From Crossiella sp. S99.2 (GTDB lineage: Bacteria; Actinomycetota; Actinomycetes; Mycobacteriales; Pseudonocardiaceae): 64,000 nt of DNA. Where the stretch lies: positions 62,001-126,000 of the forward strand of contig NZ_JALMDK010000015.1 in the NCBI RefSeq assembly GCF_023094165.1, in the 5' to 3' direction. Positions 58,207 through 64,000 of the stretch are shown in pieces; the stretch's first letter is position 1, and the number at the start of each line of letters is the position of its first letter. A model generated the notes under the pieces. The model was not told the DNA's origin and ran no database searches. It worked only from the letters and a program-made list of their open reading frames with translations. A program made the translations under genes and the position numbers.

Positions 58207-59262
58207 CTACAGCTCGACCACCTGGCCGGTGCGGCTGGAGGCGTAGGCGGCCTCGATGATCTCCGCGGTGGTCACTCCATCCAGCGCGGTCACCGGCGGC
58301 GGCGCGCCCTCGGTGAGCGCCTTGACGATGCCCGCGTAGTAGTGCTGGTACCCGCCCGCCTCGGTGCGCACCGGCCGGAACTCGCCGACCGAACCCACCC
58401 GGCCCCAAGCGTGTTCGGCCTCCTCGCCCCAGCCGGGGCCGCCGGGCACCGCGCCCTGCTTGAGCAGGTCCTCTTGCGGGTCCATGCCGTGCTTGACGTA
58501 GGCGCCGCCGTCGCCGAGCACCCGGAACCGCGGTCCGAGATCGGCGGCCAGTGCGCTCATCCAGAGCTGGGAGCGCACGCCGTCGTGGTGGGTGAGCGCG
58601 ACGAACGCGTCGTCATCGGCCACCGCACCGGAGCGGCGGACGCCGATTTCCGCGTACACGTGAATCGGCCGCCCGAACAACGCCACCGCCTGGTCGATCA
58701 GGTGACTGCCCAGGTCATGCGTGATGCCACCGGCGTCGGCCGGGTCCGCGCTTTCCTTCCACGCTTTCCAGCTGGTGCTGGGATCCGGCCGCCAGCGCTC
58801 GAACCGGGATTCGAACCGGGTCGGATTTCCGATTGCTCCCTCGGAAAGAAGTCGGCGCACGGTAAGGAAATCCCCGTCGTAGCGCCGGTTGTGGAACGGC
58901 GCGGCGAGCAAACCCCGCCCGGCGGCCAGATCGGCCAGCGCGCGGGCGTCGGTGGCGGTGGCCGAGAACGGCTTGTCCACCACCACCGGCAGCCCGTGCC
59001 GCAGCGCGGCCGAGGCGTTGGCGTAGTGCTCCCGGTTCGGCGTGGAGATCACCGCGAGGTCGAACTCGTCGGCGCGAACCAGCAGGTCGTCCAGGCTGCG
59101 GATGATCTCGGTGCCCGGGTACCGGTCCAGCACGGCCTGCTGCCGCTCCGGGTTGCCGGTGACTACCGCAGCGAGCCGGAGGCCGGGGGTGCTGTCGAGG
59201 AAGGGGGCGTGGAAGGCCGAGCCGCCCAGTCCATAGCCCACCAGGGCCGCGCGCACTGTCAT
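58207..59262 (-). CDS. Gfo/Idh/MocA family oxidoreductase
   Basis: 351 aa. Rossmann start VRAALVGYGLGGSAFHAPFLDSTPGL (G-x-G-x-x-G), then ISTPNREHY, the conserved Lys-Pro motif VVVDKPFSATATDA, and a C-terminal substrate domain with THDLGSHLIDQAVALFG. NAD(P)-dependent oxidation of a sugar or inositol is typical. The exact substrate is unknown. Its stop is one base past the MocR stop (convergent). The upstream gap to the desaturase (59263-59415) contains a small hairpin GGGGAG-TTAC-CTCCCC at 59348-59363. Confidence 0.88.
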   Translation of the reverse strand: MTVRAALVGYGLGGSAFHAPFLDSTPGLRLAAVVTGNPERQQAVLDRYPGTEIIRSLDDLLVRADEFDLAVISTPNREHYANASAALRHGLPVVVDKPFSATATDARALADLAAGRGLLAAPFHNRRYDGDFLTVRRLLSEGAIGNPTRFESRFERWRPDPSTSWKAWKESADPADAGGITHDLGSHLIDQAVALFGRPIHVYAEIGVRRSGAVADDDAFVALTHHDGVRSQLWMSALAADLGPRFRVLGDGGAYVKHGMDPQEDLLKQGAVPGGPGWGEEAEHAWGRVGSVGEFRPVRTEAGGYQHYYAGIVKALTEGAPPPVTALDGVTTAEIIEAAYASSRTGQVVEL

Positions 59263-59415
59263 GCGATCAGACTAAGAGTGCTGGCCCCTACGCGCGCCCG
59301 CGCGCCCGAAAGCTGGAGCCGAAGGTAGTGGTGGCATTTCTTTCATGGGGGAGTTACCTCCCCTCTTTCGCCGCAGACCTGGCATTGCCCAAAACCCGCA
59401 CCTAGCGTCGGCCCT

Positions 59416-60366
59416 GTGACAGCGACTCTTGAAACCCCGGTGCAGCCTGGTGGGCCCAAACCGATGCTCGACGGCGAACGCTCTGCCGCCTCGTACCTGG
59501 GCGTCAAGATTTTCGTCATCCTGCCGTTCCTCGCCCTGATCGCGGCCGTGCCGCTGGCCTGGGGCTGGGGCCTGAGCTGGCTGGACATCGGTCTGGCGCT
59601 CGGCTTCTACGCGATCAGCGGACTCGGCGTCACCGTCGGCTTCCACCGGTTGTTCACCCACGGTTCGTTCCGGGCCAGCCCGGCCCTGCGGGTGGGTCTC
59701 GCGGTGGCAGGCACCATGGCCGTGCAGGGCTCGCCGACCGACTGGGTGGCCGACCACCGCCGCCACCACGCCTTCTCCGACAAGGAGGGCGACCCGCACT
59801 CGCCGTGGCTCTACGGTGACTCCCCGCTGGCCCTGGCCAAGGGTTTCTGGCACGCGCACATGGGCTGGATGTTCGAGCGGGAGAAGACCAACCTGGACCG
59901 GTTCGCGCCGGACCTGATGGCGGACAAGAACATCCGCGCGGTGGACAAGCTGCTGGTGCCGATCACCACGCTCAGCTTCATCCTGCCCGGCATCCTCGGC
60001 GGCCTGATCACCTGGTCCTGGTGGGGCGCGCTGACCGCGCTGTTCTGGGCCGGTTTCGTCCGGGTCAGCTTCCTGCACCACATCACCTGGTCGGTGAACT
60101 CGATCTGCCACATGATCGGCGACCGCCCGTTCAAGTCCAAGGACAAGGCCGCGAACTTCTGGCCGCTGGCCATCCTCAGCTTCGGCGAGTCCTGGCACAA
60201 CCTGCACCACGCCGACCCGACCTGCGCCCGCCACGGCGTGCTGCGCGGTCAGATCGACATCTCGGCCCGGGTGATCTGGATCTTCGAGAAGCTGGGCTGG
60301 GCCACCCAGGTCCGGTGGCCCACCCCGCGCCGGCTGGCCCGGATCACCAAGGGCCAGGACGACTGA
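59416..60366 (+). CDS. acyl-CoA (delta-9) fatty acid desaturase
   Basis: 316 aa from GTG 59416. Integral membrane di-iron enzyme with the three His boxes: HRLFTHGSF, DHRRHHAFSDKEGDPHSPW and ESWHNLHHADPTCARHG. Hydrophobic helices lie near residues 32-75 and 175-215. It introduces a cis double bond in acyl chains and so tunes membrane fluidity. It matches the stearoyl-CoA desaturase-like actinobacterial DesA3 type more than acyl-ACP desaturases. Ends one base before the convergent monooxygenase stop. Confidence 0.93.
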   Translation: MTATLETPVQPGGPKPMLDGERSAASYLGVKIFVILPFLALIAAVPLAWGWGLSWLDIGLALGFYAISGLGVTVGFHRLFTHGSFRASPALRVGLAVAGTMAVQGSPTDWVADHRRHHAFSDKEGDPHSPWLYGDSPLALAKGFWHAHMGWMFEREKTNLDRFAPDLMADKNIRAVDKLLVPITTLSFILPGILGGLITWSWWGALTALFWAGFVRVSFLHHITWSVNSICHMIGDRPFKSKDKAANFWPLAILSFGESWHNLHHADPTCARHGVLRGQIDISARVIWIFEKLGWATQVRWPTPRRLARITKGQDD

Positions 60367-60367
60367 G

Positions 60368-61801
60368 CTAGCTGAACCACCGCTTTACCGCTTCGCCTGG
60401 GCCGTCGGTTCCTTCGGGACCGGCGGCCCACGCGATGTGCCCGTCCGGCCGGATCAGCAGTGCCGGCGCGGGCGGGTTCTCGGTATTGGCGCGCACCACC
60501 GGCACCTCCGCGAGGTCGAAGTCCGCGTCAGTGAAGGTGAGCAGCACGCCCTGGCCGGTCCGGAGCAGTTCGGCCAGCCGGGTCGGGCTGCCGTCGACTT
60601 CCAGGGGCAGGTCGGCGAGGAAGGTGCCGGTGAGCGGGTGCGCGCCGGGCAGGTCGTAGGTCAGCGTGGTGCTGGTGGTGATCGCGGCCAGCCGGTCGTT
60701 GACCTCCGGGATGTCCAGCAGGCTGTCCAGCAGGTCACGCAGGGCGTTGACCTGTTCGCCGGGCCGGAACAACGCGAACTGGGCGCGGGTGTTGGCCAGC
60801 ACGTTTTCCGCGGCAGGGCGGCGTTCCAGCTCATAGGTGTCGAGCAGGTCATCCCGGCCGCGCAGCGCGGCGAGCAGTTTCCAGCCCAGGTTCAGCGCGT
60901 CCCCGAAGCCCAGGTTCAGGCCCTGGCCGCCGATGGGCGCGTGCACGTGCGCGGCATCGCCTGCCAGCAGCACCCGGCCACTGCGGTAGGTCGCGGCGAT
61001 CCGGCTGTTGTGCCGCAACCGGGACAGCCAGCGCGGCGAGTGCGCGCCGAGATCGGTGCCGAGCACCGCGCGCAGGGCGTCCCGCAGCTCGTCCAGGGTG
61101 GGGTCGGCGTCGTCCTCGGGCGGTGGCTGGTCAAAGCGGGTGGGCACCACCCGGTGCAGGCCGTCGCCGGTCGGCGCGATGAAGACGGTGCCGGTGTCGG
61201 TGCGGGTCAGCCCGGTGTCCGGTTCCGCGGTGATGACCACGTCACCGAGCAGGCTGGCGGTCTCCCCGGTGCTGCCGGGGAAGTCGATCCCGGCGAGTTT
61301 GCGGATCGTGCTGCGGCCGCCGTCGCAGCCGGCGAGGTAGGCCGAGCGGACCGTGTATGTCCCTTGTGGACTGTCTACTGTGGCGGTGACCCCGTCCGGA
61401 TCCTGGTGCAGTGCGGTCACTTCGTGGCCGCGGCGCAGTTCGCCACCGAGTTCGATAACGCGTTCGGCGAGGATCCGTTCGGTCTCGTGCTGGGCGATCC
61501 GGACGACGTAGGGGTGCGCGGTGGGCAGCCGGTCGTAGGTCAGCCAGGTGGGCAGGCCGGCGAAGTGCCCGGCCTGCCAGCGGTGCGCGTCGGCGGGCAG
61601 CCGGTCCAGCAGCCCGCGCTGGTCGAACAGGTCCAGGGTGCGCCCGCCCAGGCCGAATGCCTTGGAGAAGGCGCTCGGCTCGGCGAGCCGGTCCAGGACC
61701 AGGACGGACGCGCCGCCCAGGCGCAGTTCGGCGGCCAGCAGCAGACCGACCGGTCCGGCGCCGACCACGAGCACATCGTGATGAGAGTTTTCGAAGTTCA
61801 T
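60368..61801 (-). CDS. class A FAD-dependent aromatic monooxygenase
   Basis: 477 aa from ATG 61801. FAD fingerprints: VLVVGAGPVGLLLAAEL (G-x-G-x-x-G), LAGCDGGRSTIRK (D-G motif) and LLAGDAAHVHAPIGGQGLNLGFGDALNL (G-D motif). The C-terminal thioredoxin-like domain of the phenol-hydroxylase/rifampicin-monooxygenase group follows. Family members hydroxylate polyketides or inactivate aromatic antibiotics. Divergent from the MarR/OhrR regulator, with palindromic sites between, so it is probably controlled by it. Confidence 0.9.
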   Translation of the reverse strand: MNFENSHHDVLVVGAGPVGLLLAAELRLGGASVLVLDRLAEPSAFSKAFGLGGRTLDLFDQRGLLDRLPADAHRWQAGHFAGLPTWLTYDRLPTAHPYVVRIAQHETERILAERVIELGGELRRGHEVTALHQDPDGVTATVDSPQGTYTVRSAYLAGCDGGRSTIRKLAGIDFPGSTGETASLLGDVVITAEPDTGLTRTDTGTVFIAPTGDGLHRVVPTRFDQPPPEDDADPTLDELRDALRAVLGTDLGAHSPRWLSRLRHNSRIAATYRSGRVLLAGDAAHVHAPIGGQGLNLGFGDALNLGWKLLAALRGRDDLLDTYELERRPAAENVLANTRAQFALFRPGEQVNALRDLLDSLLDIPEVNDRLAAITTSTTLTYDLPGAHPLTGTFLADLPLEVDGSPTRLAELLRTGQGVLLTFTDADFDLAEVPVVRANTENPPAPALLIRPDGHIAWAAGPEGTDGPGEAVKRWFS

Positions 61802-61909
61802 GAGATTCCCCAGAGGTGATCCCGCGGCCGGGCGCTCAGATGGCCGGGCCGGGTGCTGTGGGTGAAGGTAGCCGTGGACGACTCCCGGGGCGATCGATTT
61901 AGCAACTAG

Positions 61910-61931
61910 GTTGTGCACAACTCAGTTGTGC
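61910..61931. promoter_or_regulatory. MarR/OhrR operator: palindrome plus half site
   Basis: GTTGTGCACAAC (61910-61921) is a perfect 12-bp palindrome, followed by another GTTGTGC half site at 61925-61931, between the divergent monooxygenase and regulator genes. The spacing suits autoregulation of the ohrR-ohr pair. Confidence 0.65.
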
Positions 61932-61974
61932 GCTACTGTTCTCGGCAGAACGACGACGGGACGAGGTGAGCGGG

Positions 61975-62436
61975 ATGACGAAGCAGGCGAGGCCGGAGCT
62001 GATCCTGGACTCCCAGTTGTGCTTCTCGCTCTACGCCGCCTCCAGGGCGGTCACCGCCCTGTACCGCCCGATGCTGGACGAACTGGGCCTGACCTACCCG
62101 CAGTACCTGGTGTTGCTGGTGCTCTGGGAACGCGGCCCGGTGTCGGTGAAGGACCTCGGCGACGCGCTGCACCTGGACTCCGGCACGCTCTCCCCGCTGC
62201 TCAAGCGGATGGAGTCGGCCGGCCTGCTCCGGCGGCGGCGCAGCGAAGAGGACGAACGCAGCGTCCTGGTCGAGCCGACCGAGACGGGCCGCGACCTCCG
62301 GGCGAGGGCGCTGGACATCCCGGAACGGCTGACCTGCGGCATGGGCCTGCCCCTTGACGAGCTGACCGAGCTGCACACGCGGCTGCGGCGGCTGAACGAC
62401 TCGATGACAGCAGTACGACAGAAAGAAGGCCAGTGA
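61975..62436 (+). CDS. ohrR: MarR-family peroxide sensor, OhrR type
   Basis: 153 aa from ATG 61975 (GAGG eight bases upstream). A GTG nine bases earlier is possible. Cys16 in DSQLCFSLYAASRA matches the reactive peroxide-sensing Cys of OhrR. The winged helix runs LTYPQYLVLLVLWERGPVSVKDLGDALHLDSGTLSPLLKRMES. No second redox Cys is at the usual 2-Cys position, though Cys near 122 (RLTCGMG) exists. ohr follows with overlapping stop/start (TGATG). This is the classic organic hydroperoxide module. Confidence 0.93.
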   Translation: MTKQARPELILDSQLCFSLYAASRAVTALYRPMLDELGLTYPQYLVLLVLWERGPVSVKDLGDALHLDSGTLSPLLKRMESAGLLRRRRSEEDERSVLVEPTETGRDLRARALDIPERLTCGMGLPLDELTELHTRLRRLNDSMTAVRQKEGQ

Positions 62437-62855
62437 TGAGCGTGCTCTACACCGCAGAGGCGACCGCGACCGGCAGTGGCCGGGGCGGCGAGATCGTCTC
62501 CTCCGACGGCGTGCTGGACGAGAGCCTGTCGGTGCCCAAGGAACTGGGCGGCGCGGGCGGCGACGGCACCAACCCGGAACAGCTCTTCGCCGCGGGCTAC
62601 GCGGCCTGCTTCAACGGCGCCCTGCAGCTGGTGGCCCGCAACAACAAGACCCCGGTCGACGGCTCCGAGGTCAACGCCAAGGTCGGTATCGGCCCGCGCG
62701 CCGAGGGCGGCTTCCAGCTGACCGTGGCCCTCGCGGTCACCGTCCCGGGGGTCGAAAGGGCAGTCGCCGAGGACCTCGTGGCCAAGGCTCACCAGGTCTG
62801 CCCCTACTCCAACGCCACTCGTGGCAACATCGAGGTGCAGGTCACGGTCGTCTGA
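62436..62855 (+). CDS. ohr: organic hydroperoxide resistance protein
   Basis: 139 aa, OsmC/Ohr family. Catalytic Cys58 in GYAACFNGAL and Cys122 in HQVCPYSNATRGN, with the N-terminal YTAEATATG and the NPEQLFAAGY box. It reduces organic hydroperoxides using a lipoyl-type thiol donor. An in-frame GTG three bases earlier is an alternative start. Expression should rise when OhrR is oxidised. Confidence 0.96.
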   Translation: MSVLYTAEATATGSGRGGEIVSSDGVLDESLSVPKELGGAGGDGTNPEQLFAAGYAACFNGALQLVARNNKTPVDGSEVNAKVGIGPRAEGGFQLTVALAVTVPGVERAVAEDLVAKAHQVCPYSNATRGNIEVQVTVV

Positions 62856-62868
62856 CCGACCCGCCCCG

Positions 62869-62907
62869 GAACCCGCTCACCACGACCCCCAGGTGGTGAG
62901 CGGGTTC
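62869..62907. terminator. hairpin terminator between convergent ohr and PPE-like gene
   Basis: Perfect 15-bp arms (GAACCCGCTCACCAC and complement) with a 9-base loop, 13 bases after the ohr stop and ending two bases before the other gene's stop. Confidence 0.88.
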
Positions 62908-62909
62908 TG

Positions 62910-64000
62910 TCATGTTCCGGCCTCCTCGCCGATCACCGGCGGCGCGGCGTACCGGGTGTCCCCGAAGACGTCCTCGGTCTCCAGCAGGTACGAGGGCCGC
63001 TCATGCTCCTCGTCTTCTTCCCGGCGTCCGGCTCCGGCGCCACCGACCGGCAGTCCGCTCATCCCCGGCGCGCCCGGTCGCACGCCGCCACCGGCAGTGC
63101 TGGTCCCGCCGCCGGACCGCCCGACCCCGGCACTGCCACCAGGCCCGAACCCAACGCCGCGGCCAACACCCGCGCCACCAGGCCCGAACCCGGTGGCACC
63201 ACTGAGGCCGCCGCCAGGTCCACCGGCGGAACCACCCACGCCGAGGCTGTGACCACCGCCCACTCCGTCGGCAGCAGTGCCCGGCGGCAGCTCGGCCCAG
63301 CCCGCCAACCCGGTGTCATCCCGGTTCGGTGGCCCGGTCACCTGCCCGCCGGGCACTTCGACGGGGTCACCGCCACCCGTGCCGCCGCCAGTGCCACCAC
63401 CGCCGCCAGTCCCGGTGCCAGGGCCGCCGTAACCACCGCCCGGTTGCCCGCCACCGGTCCCGCGACCCGTGCCGCGCCCACCGTCCCGTCCCCGGTCCCG
63501 GCCGTCGACGCCCCCGCCGCCACCGGGTTCGACCACCGACACGTCGCCGTCGGCCGCCTGCGGGGCGGTCCAGCTCGGCAGCCGGGTGACGTTGTCCTCC
63601 TTGCGCACGCCGTACCCGGCGAGCACCCGCTGGTTGTCCCCGGTGTCGGCGCGGAACCGCTCGATCTCCCGGTCCAGATCGGTGCTGAACGGGGTCACCT
63701 TGTTCAGCAGGTTGTTCTGCGGCGGATCGGCTGGCACCGGCTTGAGCTGGTTCTTGCAGCCGTACCAGTCCGCGGTCTGCTGGGCGACCGCCTCGGCCGT
63801 CCGCTTGGCCAGGCCCCCGGCCGCCTCGGCATACCCGGCCAGCGGACTGAGCTGCCGCCGCGCCGCCTCCGCCGCCGCCCCCTGCCAGACCCCGTGCGAG
63901 GCCGTGATCACCTTCTCGATCTGGTCCCGGATCAGCCCGTAGTCACCGGCCGCCTTGGTCCAGATCCGCTCGATCGGCACCAGCCCGGCCGAGGGCGTCT
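62910..64000 (-). CDS. PPE/WXG-like secretion substrate with glycine-rich tail (5' end outside window)
   Basis: Open to the window edge, at least 363 aa. A GTG at 63980 could be a start, but the frame stays open upstream and family members have a longer N-terminus, so it is treated as partial. The helical part (IEKVITASHGVWQGAAAEAARRQLSPLAGYAEAAGGLAKRT region) resembles the W-x-G helical hairpin of PPE/ESX-type proteins of Pseudonocardiales. After about residue 150 it becomes a Gly/Pro-rich linker of more than 150 residues, ending in an acidic segment (REEDEEHERPSYLLETEDVFGDTRY). Likely exported by or associated with a type VII secretion system. Function unknown. Confidence 0.7.
   Translation of the reverse strand, partial: TPSAGLVPIERIWTKAAGDYGLIRDQIEKVITASHGVWQGAAAEAARRQLSPLAGYAEAAGGLAKRTAEAVAQQTADWYGCKNQLKPVPADPPQNNLLNKVTPFSTDLDREIERFRADTGDNQRVLAGYGVRKEDNVTRLPSWTAPQAADGDVSVVEPGGGGGVDGRDRGRDGGRGTGRGTGGGQPGGGYGGPGTGTGGGGGTGGGTGGGDPVEVPGGQVTGPPNRDDTGLAGWAELPPGTAADGVGGGHSLGVGGSAGGPGGGLSGATGFGPGGAGVGRGVGFGPGGSAGVGRSGGGTSTAGGGVRPGAPGMSGLPVGGAGAGRREEDEEHERPSYLLETEDVFGDTRYAAPPVIGEEAGT

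Noticed and set aside
1..64000. tRNA and rRNA genes
   Set aside because: Scanned gaps between genes for cloverleaf arms, CCA ends and conserved rRNA blocks and found none. A tRNA-specific program would be decisive.

Overview
High-GC actinomycete chromosome, most likely Pseudonocardiales (inference). Supporting traits are a three-in-one 2-oxoglutarate enzyme (Kgd) with a DUF6104-type neighbour, nickel superoxide dismutase with its own protease, a histidine pathway ending in HutF, two SSI-type protease inhibitors, many GTG starts, and a PPE/WXG-like protein at the right edge. No rRNA, tRNA, prophage or CRISPR was seen. The mobile DNA is two lone TnpB genes.

Layout. 0-2 kb: end of a LysR regulator, a divergent cyclodipeptide-synthase-like gene and a DinB protein. 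2-6.5 kb: GNAT and histidine phosphatase pair, XRE regulator with a small partner, head-to-head sodN/sodX, and an orphan sugar epimerase. 6.5-13.6 kb: malic enzyme, a large PAS-GGDEF-EAL protein, a secreted hydrolase and a BpsA-like polyamine synthase. 13.7-17.2 kb: OpuC-type osmolyte ABC operon. 17.3-26.5 kb: histidine utilisation (IclR regulator divergent from hutH-hutU-[tnpB]-M20 hydrolase-hutF-hutI). 26.4-33.9 kb: pentapeptide membrane protein, two-component system, small kinase, aldo/keto reductase, and a flavin oxidase divergent from a WYL regulator. 34-37.7 kb: kgd. 37.9-43.7 kb: a fused ABC exporter and an ABC-2 exporter pair. 43.8-49.4 kb: two regulatory-looking hypotheticals, three tandem macrolide-type glycosyltransferases and two DUF202 membrane proteins. 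49.6-55.5 kb: secreted trypsin-like protease, Tat-exported GH95-like glycosidase, second TnpB, and two SSI-like inhibitors. 55.6-62.9 kb: PEP-mutase-like and AhpD-like genes divergent from a MocR regulator, Gfo/Idh oxidoreductase, fatty acid desaturase, class A flavin monooxygenase, and the OhrR-Ohr peroxide module. The window ends inside a glycine-rich PPE-like protein.

The most interesting signals are: the CDPS homologue, which aligns without gaps to AlbC around the active site but lacks the catalytic Ser and two active-site Tyr; a dispersed triple-palindrome repeat present at two loci; a 13-bp palindrome (GTCCACAGTGGAC) found five times; and a TnpB gene sitting inside the hut operon.
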